Source: Candidatus Cybelea palsarum
Lineage (GTDB): Bacteria; Vulcanimicrobiota; Vulcanimicrobiia; Vulcanimicrobiales; Vulcanimicrobiaceae
Length of the DNA stretch: 36,577 bases
Assembly (NCBI GenBank): GCA_003166915.1
Contig: PMUK01000199.1
Location: 1-36,577, forward strand
Direction: 5' to 3'
Position 1 is the first letter of the stretch; each line of letters starts with the position of its first letter. The notes beneath the pieces are model-generated. The model had not been told where the DNA came from, did not search any database, and saw only the letters and a list, made by a program, of their open reading frames with translations. Shown here piece by piece: positions 17,575 to 25,844 of this stretch. The translations under genes and the position numbers were made by a program.

Positions 17575-19631
17575 TTCACAGTCTTCTCCAAGACCAGTAC
17601 GTCGGCATCCGCCGTCAACGACCACTGCGGCGCGACGTACGTCGTGCAGTCGTACTCTTCGACGATTGCCGGCCCCTCGATACGTTCGCCTTCTTTGAGC
17701 CCCGCACGTTGCAAAACGGGAACGTTGATGAAAGAACCATCGACCCAGACGCGACGCGTGTCCTCGCGTCGTCCTTCGACGGAGTAGGGAGTCGAAGGGC
17801 TGCGGGTGACACTGGGAGACAGCGCGCCCACGCCCGTTAGGCGCGCGTTTATCAGTTCGACGATCTCGCTGCGAACGTCGTAACCGTAGCGAGCGCGGTG
17901 CGCGTCGTGAAAACGCTGCGCGATCGATTCGGGTGAATCGGCGTGATCGATCGTCAGCTCGAAACTCTGTCCGCGATAGCGAGCGTCGTATTGTCGCCGA
18001 AAGGCAATCGTTTGCTGTTGCACGCCTTGTTCGATCAGCGAGGCCCCGGCGCGTTCCTCGCGCTCCTCGAACCAGCGTTGCAACGCGGTTTGATCCACCT
18101 CGCCGGTCGACCGAAGCACGGCAAGAACGTCGCTGGTGTGAAGGTCTGCCTCCAGCAAACCGAGCGCGGAGAAAAGCCCCGGATGCTGCGGGACGACGAT
18201 GCGCGCAATCCCCAACTCGTCGGCCACCGCGCAGGCATGCAACGGACCCGCGCCGCCGAAGGCGACCAGCGCGAACTCACGCGGATCCAAGCCGCGCTCG
18301 ACGGTGACAATCCGCAACACTTTCGCCATTGCGTGATCGATTAGTCTGACGATGCCTTCGGCCGTCATTTCGAGGCTCAACGACAAGGCCGGGGCGAGGC
18401 GTTCGACGGCGGACCGGGCACGCGCCGCGTCGATTGGAAATGCTCCGCCGAGCAATGCTTCTTGATTCAAACGGCCGAGCACGACGTTCGCGTCGGCAAC
18501 CGTAGGTTGGTCGGAGCGGCCATAACAGGCCGGCCCGGGATCCGCGCCCGCTGAGAGCGGACCAACGCGCAGCGAACCGGCATCATCGAGCCACGCGATG
18601 GTGCCGCCTCCCGCGCTCACTTCTGCCAGGTCGACGAACGGAAAGCGAACCGGATAGCCGCTGCCTTTGATCGCGCGGCCGCTGTGCGTTGCGCCGGCGG
18701 CTTCGAACTCCCCAACGACTTGGGCGACCCCATCCACGATGGCGCCGGCTTTCGCAGTCGTTCCGCCCATATCGAACGAGAGCAGGCGTGCAATGCCAAT
18801 TCGGCGGCCGAGCGCCGCCGCGGCCATTGCGCCGCTTGCGGGGCCACTCTCGATCAAGGCCGCGGGTCGCGAGAGAATCCCCTGCGCCGCAAGGCCGCCG
18901 TCGCTGCGCATAACGTAGAGCGGCGCGTCGATGCCGGCAGCCCGGATCGCTATGACGAGACGTTCGAGGTAGCTTTCGACGATTGGCGCGAGCACCGCGT
19001 TGACGACCGTGGTCGAGCAGCGCTCGTACTCACGGTACTGCGGATCGACCTGCGACGAGATCGTCACGCGCATTCCCGGAAGGGCGGCAGAGATGGCCTT
19101 CGCGATGCGCCGCTCGTGCGCGTCGTTCGCATACGAGTGCAGCAGGCATATCGCGGCCGCCGCCACATCGCGTTCGCGTAGCTCCTCGCACAGACGCTCG
19201 ACGTCGCTCTCGTCCAGCGCCTGGAGTACGTTCCCCTGAAAATCGACGCGCTCTCGCACGGTCAACCGGTCGCTGCGTGCCACCAGCGGCCGCGGCCGTT
19301 CGACGAACAGGTTGTAAAGCGTGCTTCGATTTTGACGGCCGATCTCGATAACGTCGCGAAAGCCGTACGTCGTGACGAGCGCGATGCGCGGAAGCTCGAG
19401 ATTCATCTGGCCGAGCAGCGCGTTTGTAGCGATCGTCGTCGAATGTGCGAGCAGCTCGATCCGCGGCGGCTCCTCATAGTCCGCTAAGATTGCGGCAAGA
19501 GCTTCGACGACCGCGCGATGCGGTTCCCGCGGAGTGCTTGCGACTTTGCGCGTGACGATTCGTCCGCTCCAGGATTCGGCGGCGGCGAGATCGGTGAACG
19601 TTCCGCCGACGTCGATCCCGACGCGGAGCGT
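17571..19631 (-). CDS. hyuA: Hydantoinase A/oxoprolinase family protein, start codon unusual
   Basis: The ATP-binding subunit has the phosphate-1 motif GIDVGGTFTD at its N-terminus (codons from about 19619 down), AHSTTIATNALL, GPASGAMAAAALG, FDMGGTTAK and GGAGPLHACAVADELG. Together these cover the whole family length of about 686 residues. All of this is in one open frame. Between the in-frame TGA near 19714 and the GIDVGG block there is no ATG, GTG, TTG or CTG. Near-start candidates are ACG 19631, ATA 19664 or ATC 19616. The first ATG lies after residue 75 and would remove the ATP motif. I place the start at ACG 19631 by family length; this is uncertain. A palindromic repeat lies within the C-terminal codons at 17773-17798. 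Confidence 0.85.
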   Translation of the reverse strand, partial: TLRVGIDVGGTFTDLAAAESWSGRIVTRKVASTPREPHRAVVEALAAILADYEEPPRIELLAHSTTIATNALLGQMNLELPRIALVTTYGFRDVIEIGRQNRSTLYNLFVERPRPLVARSDRLTVRERVDFQGNVLQALDESDVERLCEELRERDVAAAAICLLHSYANDAHERRIAKAISAALPGMRVTISSQVDPQYREYERCSTTVVNAVLAPIVESYLERLVIAIRAAGIDAPLYVMRSDGGLAAQGILSRPAALIESGPASGAMAAAALGRRIGIARLLSFDMGGTTAKAGAIVDGVAQVVGEFEAAGATHSGRAIKGSGYPVRFPFVDLAEVSAGGGTIAWLDDAGSLRVGPLSAGADPGPACYGRSDQPTVADANVVLGRLNQEALLGGAFPIDAARARSAVERLAPALSLSLEMTAEGIVRLIDHAMAKVLRIVTVERGLDPREFALVAFGGAGPLHACAVADELGIARIVVPQHPGLFSALGLLEADLHTSDVLAVLRSTGEVDQTALQRWFEEREERAGASLIEQGVQQQTIAFRRQYDARYRGQSFELTIDHADSPESIAQRFHDAHRARYGYDVRSEIVELINARLTGVGALSPSVTRSPSTPYSVEGRREDTRRVWVDGSFINVPVLQRAGLKEGERIEGPAIVEEYDCTTYVAPQWSLTADADVLVLEKTVK
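17773..17798. repeat. Dispersed palindromic repeat copy inside hyuA
   Basis: CCTTCGAC (17773-17780) and GTCGAAGG (17791-17798) form a perfect 8-base dyad around a 10-base spacer, followed by GGGTGACACTGGG. Read in reverse, the latter matches the GTGTCACCC start of the element at 12201. In HyuA it encodes an inserted-looking Ser/Pro/Thr stretch (SVTRSPSTPYSVEGRRED) just before the conserved RRVWVDG segment. Confidence 0.7.
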
Positions 19632-19647
19632 ACCTGGGGCGGAGGTG

Positions 19648-20067
19648 CTAAAACGTAAGGTTATATCTACCGTTTGCGAGGTTGCAGTCTTCGTTTCCGG
19701 GCGGCGACGGGGAAGTCATCCGGATGCTAAAGTTGAAGGTTGTCGTGTTAGTGCCTGCATCCGCCGCGCGCTGCCAGACGTACGAAAACGTGTAAGATTG
19801 ACCCGGCGCCAGCGGCGGCACTCCGCGATCCTCTAAGCGGACTCCGTTTTGATAGATGTCGACGAACTGCAGGACGTTTGATGCCTGCCTCTGATTTCCG
19901 AGATTGGTGACTCTGCCGACCAGCGTGTAGTGGTTGACCGAGCCGTCGTTGGTGACGTTCTGAACTTTTACCGACGTAATGGCGGGGTCGGCGCCCGCGC
20001 AGCTGGCCGCGGCAGCGTTTGCGGAAAGCGTTGCGAGAAGGACGACGACTAAAATCATGGTGCGCAT
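19648..20067 (-). CDS. Secreted small protein with CARDB/APHP-like fold, copy 2
   Basis: The 139-residue protein has a signal peptide (MRTMILVVVLLATLSANAAA) and one Ig-like domain with the look of CARDB/APHP adhesion modules: VGRVTNLGN, SNVLQFVDIYQNG and GVPPLAPGQSYTFSYVW. Two cysteines, one just after the signal peptide and one in NEDCN near the end, are kept in the paralogue and probably form a disulfide. Its stop is 17 bases before the assumed hyuA start, and it follows the paralogue at 20097-20519, so all four genes may be one transcript. Either ATG 20067 or 20058 could start it; neither has a strong ribosome site. Function unknown. Confidence 0.75.
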   Translation of the reverse strand: MRTMILVVVLLATLSANAAAASCAGADPAITSVKVQNVTNDGSVNHYTLVGRVTNLGNQRQASNVLQFVDIYQNGVRLEDRGVPPLAPGQSYTFSYVWQRAADAGTNTTTFNFSIRMTSPSPPGNEDCNLANGRYNLTF

Positions 20068-20096
20068 AGTGTGAGAGTACCCTTCAAGAGCGAGTT

Positions 20097-20519
20097 TTAA
20101 AAGCGGATATCATAGCTATCGTTGGCGGGATTGCAGTCGTTGAGTGTGACGGGCAGCGGCGCCACCCCGCGAAGGTGAAAGGTCAGCGGCGTCGTCCCGC
20201 CGCCAGCATCGACTGAGCGGTTCCAAACGTAGGCGACGATATACGATTGGCCGGGCGCCAGCGGCGGAACTCCTCGATCGTCGAGACGGTTTCCGTACTG
20301 GTTAATGTCAACGAGCTGCAAGACATTTGAACCTTGCATTGCGCCCCCGACGTTCGTCACGGTTCCGACCACGCGATACTTGTTGAGGAACCGAGTCTTG
20401 GTAACGCTCTGCACCGACACCGACGTCATGGCCAGATCGGGCCCTGCGCATGTGGAGGCCGCGGCAACAACTGGTGCTTGTGCGAGGATGAAAAGGGTGA
20501 CGGTTAAGACGCGAATCAT
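20097..20519 (-). CDS. Secreted small protein with CARDB/APHP-like fold, copy 1
   Basis: The 140-residue paralogue of the gene at 19648-20067 has a signal peptide (MIRVLTVTLFILAQAPVVAAAS). It shares the patterns TSVSVQSVT, VVGTVTNVG, SNVLQLVDINQYGNRLDDRGVPPLAPGQSY (in parts) and the paired cysteines (STCAG, NDCN). AGGAGGGAG lies about 5 bases before the ATG at 20519, the best ribosome site in this block, so this is likely the first gene of the unit. A single Ig-like exported domain suggests binding or surface display. No specific function can be named. Confidence 0.78.
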   Translation of the reverse strand: MIRVLTVTLFILAQAPVVAAASTCAGPDLAMTSVSVQSVTKTRFLNKYRVVGTVTNVGGAMQGSNVLQLVDINQYGNRLDDRGVPPLAPGQSYIVAYVWNRSVDAGGGTTPLTFHLRGVAPLPVTLNDCNPANDSYDIRF

Positions 20520-20630
20520 GCGAGCTCCCTCCTGGAATCAAGCGTACTGCCGCTCCTATACCCGGCGGCATCCTCTGGTATTCAATGCGAGCAGGCGAAA
20601 CAATCCCTGCTCGACTCGCGTAAGAGCATC

Positions 20631-22361
20631 ATGACGCACCGAGCTCTTGCCGCTCTCCTGGCGGCCGCATTTCTGGTCTGCCCGCCGCTGCGGGCCCCCG
20701 CTCAAGGCTCGCCGAGTGCGCAAATCTCGGCCCTTCAGCTCCAATCGATCGCCGATTTCTTGGCCGCGGACCCCGAGGCCGCGACCTTCCTCGGCGACTA
20801 CAGCCACGATGGCGACTGGAGCGATCCGACGCCGGCGGGCACCACCCACATAAGGCAGCTCCTCGCGAGCTACGGACGTAAGCTCGACGCCATAGATATG
20901 GCGGGAGCGACGCTCCAGGATCGCAACGACGTTCGCGTGATGCGCGCCTTCGCCGTGGGGCAGCTCCGGCAACTAGCCGAGCTGGAGGCTGGGAAGGACC
21001 CGTCCGGACCGCCGATGACCGTCCTCGGCGCGGTCTTCACGATGATCCTCCACAAGGACGAACAGGACCCGGCGGTTTGGTGGGATCACATGATCTCGCG
21101 GCTGGAAAAGGCCCCGGGGTGGATGGCCGCGCAGCGCCCGCAGATTACCCATCCGGGACGTCTGCAAGCCGAGGTCGCCGTCAAAGAACTGGCGATGGCG
21201 CCGGCCCTCTTCAACTACATTTTGACGCCGATGGCCGCGCAGCTCCCGGCCGATCAAAAGGCGCGCTTTGAAAAGGCGCGCGACGCAGTAGTTGCGGCGA
21301 TGACCGAATGGACCAAATGGATGAGCGATAACGCGGCGAGCTGGCCGATCAACTACGAGATGGGTGCGCAAGCCTACAACGCCATGCTCCGCGACGAGCT
21401 GCTCTTGCCGTACGACGCCGATCAGATTGCCGCCATCGGGCGCAAGACGCTCGACGCAGCCATCGTGCAAGAGCGCGAAATTCAAGCCGAGGCGAAGGCC
21501 AAAGGCGTCAACCTCTCGGATCCGGTACAGGCCGCGGCCAACGGCGGCGGAATGACCCCGGCTACTAAAGATGCGCAGTTCGCATTCTTTCAGGCGCAAC
21601 TCGATACGCTACGCGCCTTCATTGCCGACAAACGCATCGTGACGGTGCCGGCGTATGTCGGCGAGATGAAGATCGAGGAGACCCCGGCATTTCTTCTGCC
21701 GATCCTTCCCGGCGCATCGATGAATCCGCCGCCGATTCTCTCAAAGGAAGTCAACGGCGTCTATTTCGTTCCGCCGCCCAATCCCCAGATGGCCAAGGCC
21801 GCGGCAGCGGGCGCAATCTTCGAAGACTTCGATCGCGATCGGGTCTTGATGACCAGCGGACACGAAGGCTTCCCAGGGCACTTCTTGCAGCTTTCGATCG
21901 CCAAACACAATCCCGATCCGGTGCGCCGCTTCTCTTTCGACGGCGTCTTCGCCGAAGGCTGGGCTTTTTATGAAGAGGCATTGCTCGAACGTGACGGCCT
22001 TTATGGTAGCGATCTCGATGGGCGCTACGCCGTCGCGCAATTCGAGCGCCTGCGCGGCGCCCGCGCTATCGTCGATACGAAACTCGCAACCGGAGAATGG
22101 GGCTTCGAGCGCGCGGTTGCATGGTTCGAAGCGAATGCCGGCGTCGATCGCGCGACAGCGCAAGGAGAAGTGAGCCGTTTTGCGCTTGGTCCTGGACAAG
22201 CGTTCGACTATGCCGTCGGCAAGACGCAGATCGAGGCGCTGCTCGTACAATACAAGGCGAAGAAAGGCAGTGCGTTCGATCTGCAGGCCTTCCACGACGA
22301 TCTGCTCTCGCACGGCACGGTTCCGGTGAGCATCGTCGCAAGCGAAATGCTGGCCGAATAG
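20631..22361 (+). CDS. DUF885 family secreted protein, probable metallopeptidase-like
   Basis: The 576-residue protein has a signal peptide (to about residue 25, APA-QG). The DUF885 hallmark HEGFPGH occurs at residues 411-417 (His411, Glu412, His417), with a likely metal-binding and acid/base set, followed by GWAFYEEALLER and, near the C-terminus, GPGQAFDYAVGKTQIEALL. These proteins resemble zinc peptidases in motif, but few have been tested. It most likely acts in the periplasm or outside the cell. The ATG at 20631 begins the signal peptide; the ribosome site is weak. The next gene starts 11 bases after its stop in the same direction. Confidence 0.87.
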   Translation: MTHRALAALLAAAFLVCPPLRAPAQGSPSAQISALQLQSIADFLAADPEAATFLGDYSHDGDWSDPTPAGTTHIRQLLASYGRKLDAIDMAGATLQDRNDVRVMRAFAVGQLRQLAELEAGKDPSGPPMTVLGAVFTMILHKDEQDPAVWWDHMISRLEKAPGWMAAQRPQITHPGRLQAEVAVKELAMAPALFNYILTPMAAQLPADQKARFEKARDAVVAAMTEWTKWMSDNAASWPINYEMGAQAYNAMLRDELLLPYDADQIAAIGRKTLDAAIVQEREIQAEAKAKGVNLSDPVQAAANGGGMTPATKDAQFAFFQAQLDTLRAFIADKRIVTVPAYVGEMKIEETPAFLLPILPGASMNPPPILSKEVNGVYFVPPPNPQMAKAAAAGAIFEDFDRDRVLMTSGHEGFPGHFLQLSIAKHNPDPVRRFSFDGVFAEGWAFYEEALLERDGLYGSDLDGRYAVAQFERLRGARAIVDTKLATGEWGFERAVAWFEANAGVDRATAQGEVSRFALGPGQAFDYAVGKTQIEALLVQYKAKKGSAFDLQAFHDDLLSHGTVPVSIVASEMLAE

Positions 22362-22372
22362 CAGAAGCGTCG

Positions 22373-23194
22373 ATGAGGAGCACGAACGCCTTCGCGTACG
22401 AACGTTTTCGTTCGTTGCACGAACGCCAAACGGCGTTCATTATGCCTAATGCATGGGATGGCGCGTCGGCGGTTTTACTCGCGCGCGCGGGATTCGAAGC
22501 GCTGGGCAGCACGTCGCTCGGCTTTGCCTTTTCGCTCGGCCGTCAAGACGGAATTCACGCCGTAACGCGTGACGAGGCCGTAGCGCATGCCGAATTCTTG
22601 GGGCGCGCCAGCAGCCTCCCGATTAACGGCGATCTCGAAGATGGATTCGGTGCGGATCCGCAGGAATGCGCCGCGACGGTTCGCGCCGGCATCGAGGCGG
22701 GTTTGGCCGGTCTTGGCATCGAGGACACGACGGCCGACCCCGCGCATCCGGTTCACGATTTCGACGATGCGGTTGCGCGCGTTCGCGCCGCAGCGCAGGC
22801 TGCGACCGGCCGCATCCTGTTGACGGGCCGCACCGATAACTATCTTCACGGTCGTTCCGATCTGGACGATACCATTCGGCGTCTCGTCGCCTTCGCGCAA
22901 GCCGGCGCCGACGTGCTCTACGCCCCCGGCTTACCGGACATGGATGCGATCCGCGCCCTCGTAGCTGCTGTGGCGCCCAAGCCCGTCAACGTGCTCATCG
23001 GCCCGAGCAAACCGGTACCGCTGGCAGAGCTAAGTGCGGCCGGCGTGCGCCGCGTGAGCGTTGGCGGTGCACTCTATCGAAGTGCCATGACGTCGCTGGT
23101 CGAAACGGCTCGCGCGTTGCGCGACGGAGACCTGTGCGTCTTTCGCGGCGCCATCTCCGGCAGCGAGATTTCGGGGCTCCTGCCTAAAGCGTAA
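22373..23194 (+). CDS. Isocitrate lyase/PEP mutase family protein
   Basis: The 273-residue TIM-barrel protein carries the superfamily pattern AFIMPNAWDGASAVLLARAGFEALGSTS, the metal-binding NGDLEDGFG, LGIEDTT and LLTGRTDNYL, and ends with AGVRRVSVGGALYR. The Cys-containing KKCGH loop of true isocitrate and methylisocitrate lyases is absent. It belongs to the broad C-C or P-C bond-cleaving group (oxaloacetate hydrolase, phosphonopyruvate hydrolase or carboxyvinyl phosphonate-like), without an assigned substrate. I start it at the ATG at 22373; the frame extends further upstream only as a shadow of DUF885. A hairpin follows it at 23214. Confidence 0.88.
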   Translation: MRSTNAFAYERFRSLHERQTAFIMPNAWDGASAVLLARAGFEALGSTSLGFAFSLGRQDGIHAVTRDEAVAHAEFLGRASSLPINGDLEDGFGADPQECAATVRAGIEAGLAGLGIEDTTADPAHPVHDFDDAVARVRAAAQAATGRILLTGRTDNYLHGRSDLDDTIRRLVAFAQAGADVLYAPGLPDMDAIRALVAAVAPKPVNVLIGPSKPVPLAELSAAGVRRVSVGGALYRSAMTSLVETARALRDGDLCVFRGAISGSEISGLLPKA

Positions 23195-23213
23195 GCGCAC
23201 TTTCGATTCGGAA

Positions 23214-23228
23214 GCCCCGCAAGCGGGG
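23214..23228. terminator. GC hairpin after the PEP mutase family gene
   Basis: GCCCCGC at 23214-23220 faces GCGGGG at 23223-23228. This gives a tight, perfect GC stem with a very small loop, 20 bases after the stop codon. There is no U-run, so it is a weak or Rho-assisted terminator at best. Confidence 0.45.
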
Positions 23229-23242
23229 TACAAGCCGCCTCA

Positions 23243-23341
23243 ATGGTCAGCCGAATCCATAAATTCTTCTCAATTCTAGGGCCCAGCCTCATTACCGGCG
23301 CGACGGCGGCCATGTTTTACTTCTTGGCCCGTGGTTCGTGA
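23243..23341 (+). pseudogene. Possible remnant of an NRAMP-type metal transporter
   Basis: A 32-codon frame reads MVSRIHKFFSILGPSLITGA and then TAAMFYFLARGS, stop. The FF.ILGP.LITGA string resembles the first residues of NRAMP-family divalent metal transporters (usually LGPGLITGAADDDPSG). The rest of a gene of about 400 codons is absent. The remaining residues could be a joined C-terminal piece or out-of-frame sequence. It sits in the 185-base gap between the PEP mutase family gene and the M48 gene. It could equally be a short chance frame. Confidence 0.3.
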
Positions 23342-23379
23342 AAGGAAAGCCGGTTCGCATCGTCAGACTCACTTAGAAC

Positions 23380-24855
23380 GTGCAGCCACTGTTTACCGGA
23401 CCACATTCTTTGCGAGAGCCGTCCGAGCGGCTCGCCTTCTGGCTGACCGGGCTGGGCGCGTTCCCGGCGGCGCTGCTGATCGGCTACGTGCTTCACGAAT
23501 CAATCGGCGCCTCGCAAGTCGCGCTCTTTATCGTTATTGCGATGCTCTACGTGACGCTCGCGCGCGGACGCCTTCTCGGTTCGAGCGTACGCATCCATCA
23601 GAGGCAATATCCGCGCGTCTTCTCGATCGTGCAAAATGCCGCTGCAGCACTCGAGATTCCGACGCCGCTAATCTTCGTGCGCGAGGACAACTTCGTTCCC
23701 GCCGTTGCGCTTGGCCTGGGTCAACCATATGCGCTCGTGCTCTCGAGCCACTGGATCGAGCTCTTCTCCGACGACGAGCTGGCCTTTGTGATTGGTCGAG
23801 AGCTCGGTCATATCGCGGCCGGTCACACGCGCTTTCACTCGTTGTTGAGCGTCAATGGCAACGAAAACCCGTTGATCTCGCTGATTTTCGGCGGCTGGCT
23901 TCGGCGCTGTGCGCTCACGTGCGACAAAGTCGGACTGCTCTGTTGTGGCTCGCTCGATGCGGCGATTGGGGCGCTGGGCGTCGCAACGTTTCACGCGTTT
24001 GGCCGGCAGGTCGATTATCAGGCATTTGCCGAGCAGCGCGCGGAGATCGCGACCGACTCGGTCCTGCGCTGGGGCGAGTGGCTGAGCAGCGAGCCCTATG
24101 CAACGCAGCGAATCGCTTCGATGCGCCGGTTCATCACGTCACAGTCGTATCTGGACGCGCAGGCCTGGTTCGTTCGCGAGCGCGGTGAAGCGCCCCCGGC
24201 GCTCGTGCTTCCGGGTGAAGCGACGGTCACTCCGCGAGATTGCGCCGGCTGGTGGCGGCGCTTCGCCGCCGCCGGCATCGATGCGGTCGTGGTTATCGCG
24301 ATCGTTACGTCCTTTGGCGGCAGTATCGCGCCGGTCGCGCGCCAGTCCGAGACAAATATAGCCGTCACTCCGGGCAACGTTACCGCCTCGGTCCCGGGGC
24401 TGGGCGCAATTACGATCCGTGGTAAAACGCACGCGGTCGCGACGGTCGGATCGCCATCTCCCCCGCCGAGCACTAAATGGCGTTGGGAAAATCCGGCAGA
24501 AAGGGTTCTCGGCGGAGACGACGACCTCAGCCGCTCCGTCAACACGATACTTACAACTGTGGGGCAGGCAATCCGCCATCTCGGCTTCTTCTTCTGGTAC
24601 CCTGTTTATCTAGCGTTGCTCGTAATTTTCGCTGGTCAGACCTTCGGGATGATGATTACCGGTTTGCGCGTGGTAACGACCGACTTTCGCAAGCCGAGCG
24701 TCGGGCGTACGATTTGGCGCTACATCATCGTCTTCTTGGTTTGGTGGCTTATCGTGGCGCTGAGCTTCTTTTGGCGCCGGATTCTGCTGCACGATCGGTT
24801 GACGAAGACGCGCGTCGTGAAGGTCGAGCGTGTCATCACTAGGGTTCCGACGTAA
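23380..24855 (+). CDS. M48-like membrane peptidase homologue fused to an RDD domain
   Basis: The 491-residue membrane protein has two N-terminal hydrophobic helices (about 19-60), an M48-like domain and a C-terminal RDD domain. The RDD part has RFAAAGIDAVVV near 290, then a long polar insert, then GMMITGLRVVTTDFRKPSVGRTIWRY and two helices. The zinc motif reads RELGHIAAGH (residues 140-149): the first His of HExxH is Arg140 (CGA at 23797-23799), while Glu141 and His144 are kept. A downstream EQRAEIATD may hold the third ligand. It may be an inactive or atypical peptidase. The start is GTG at 23380, with a weak ribosome site. The 3' end overlaps the convergent CsgG-like gene by 17 bases. Confidence 0.8.
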   Translation: MQPLFTGPHSLREPSERLAFWLTGLGAFPAALLIGYVLHESIGASQVALFIVIAMLYVTLARGRLLGSSVRIHQRQYPRVFSIVQNAAAALEIPTPLIFVREDNFVPAVALGLGQPYALVLSSHWIELFSDDELAFVIGRELGHIAAGHTRFHSLLSVNGNENPLISLIFGGWLRRCALTCDKVGLLCCGSLDAAIGALGVATFHAFGRQVDYQAFAEQRAEIATDSVLRWGEWLSSEPYATQRIASMRRFITSQSYLDAQAWFVRERGEAPPALVLPGEATVTPRDCAGWWRRFAAAGIDAVVVIAIVTSFGGSIAPVARQSETNIAVTPGNVTASVPGLGAITIRGKTHAVATVGSPSPPPSTKWRWENPAERVLGGDDDLSRSVNTILTTVGQAIRHLGFFFWYPVYLALLVIFAGQTFGMMITGLRVVTTDFRKPSVGRTIWRYIIVFLVWWLIVALSFFWRRILLHDRLTKTRVVKVERVITRVPT

Positions 24856-25789
24856 CCGACAGCCGTACCGCGGCGGTCCCGGATACGACGTGCCCGACCG
24901 ATGCACTCGGACTGACCGTATCGATCTGCAGCCGGCCGACATTTTCGTCGACGTGCAGCGATGCATGCGTCGTGGGATCGACGAGCGACTTCACCTTCAC
25001 GATATCGAACATCTGGCCCACCTGTACGCCGGCATTGGAGCCGATGTTGATGATGATGCTCCTTCCGTCGACGGCGGCGATCTGTCCGCGCAGCGCCGGT
25101 GCCGCCGGGCCCGAGTCGAAGCGGCTGGGATCGATTGTGGAGGCGATCTTCGCAGCCTCATCGTCAATGAGATGGCCCATGTCGCTGTTGACGAACTGCT
25201 CGTTGCTATAGGAGCCCGCCACGGAGCCCGAGAATCCGCCGGCGTTCCAGGACGTGCCCGAGCGTGATTCCTCGTCGGAGAAGCTCTGAACGATCTGGCC
25301 GGTCTTCGCGTCGATCACGCGCACCGCGACTTTGATCGTCACGCGATGGGTCGAGACTCCGCCCGCGGCCGCTCCAAAGACGCCAGGTAGAAGACTTCCC
25401 GCATTCGCTCCGCTCGCGCCGGTCTGGTCGAGCTGGAGGATGTTCCCGGTTATCAAGTACCGCGAGCCGACGAGGTGCCCAGCCCGAATGGCCGTCTCGG
25501 GATCGACTTCGCCGCTTGCACCGAGCTGGTGCTCGCCCAGGGTTGAGCTGAGATGCGTGCGGTCGAGCACGTTGAAGCGTCCGTCGTTGACCATCCGATC
25601 GGTGAGGAGGTCGCTCAGCGCCACGCCTGGCTCGAAGGAACCGTACGAATCCGAAGTGAGGCCATGAGTCGAGAAGTCCAGGACGGCGATGGAGGGTCGC
25701 GGACCCGCCCCGGCCTGCGCAGCCAATCCCCAGACGGGCGCGCACGCCAAGGCGGCGGCAATAAGAAAGGGCGACAAATGTTTAAGCAC
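24839..25789 (-). CDS. CsgG-like secreted protein
   Basis: The 316-residue protein has a signal peptide (hydrophobic run LSPFLIAAALACAPVWGLAAQA) and a CsgG/curli-assembly domain. Residues IAVLDFSTHGL, ALSDLLTDRMVNDGRFNVLDRTHLSSTLGEHQL, GHLVGSRYLITGNILQLDQTG and VAVRVIDAKTGQIVQSFS follow the family pattern. The last 90 residues form a beta-rich domain (GQIAAVDGRSIIINIGSNAGVQVGQMFDI) that may bind or fold separately. CsgG proteins form outer-membrane pores, but many distant relatives are simple periplasmic proteins. No curli genes are near. The GTG at 25789 suits the signal peptide; a longer frame reaches 25870 but would run into the SRAP gene start. Confidence 0.8.
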   Translation of the reverse strand: MLKHLSPFLIAAALACAPVWGLAAQAGAGPRPSIAVLDFSTHGLTSDSYGSFEPGVALSDLLTDRMVNDGRFNVLDRTHLSSTLGEHQLGASGEVDPETAIRAGHLVGSRYLITGNILQLDQTGASGANAGSLLPGVFGAAAGGVSTHRVTIKVAVRVIDAKTGQIVQSFSDEESRSGTSWNAGGFSGSVAGSYSNEQFVNSDMGHLIDDEAAKIASTIDPSRFDSGPAAPALRGQIAAVDGRSIIINIGSNAGVQVGQMFDIVKVKSLVDPTTHASLHVDENVGRLQIDTVSPSASVGHVVSGTAAVRLSVTSEP

Positions 25790-25844
25790 GAGCCCATTAT
25801 GCCACAACGGCGGCTCGCTCGGATATGGCGAAGGGGAAGTAAGT

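Noticed and set aside
16036-17787. A 583-codon open frame on the plus strand opposite hyuB and the end of hyuA
   Set aside because: It is antisense to clearly conserved HyuB/HyuA sequence, is rich in Arg/His/Ala as expected of a GC-rich shadow, and has no recognisable domain.
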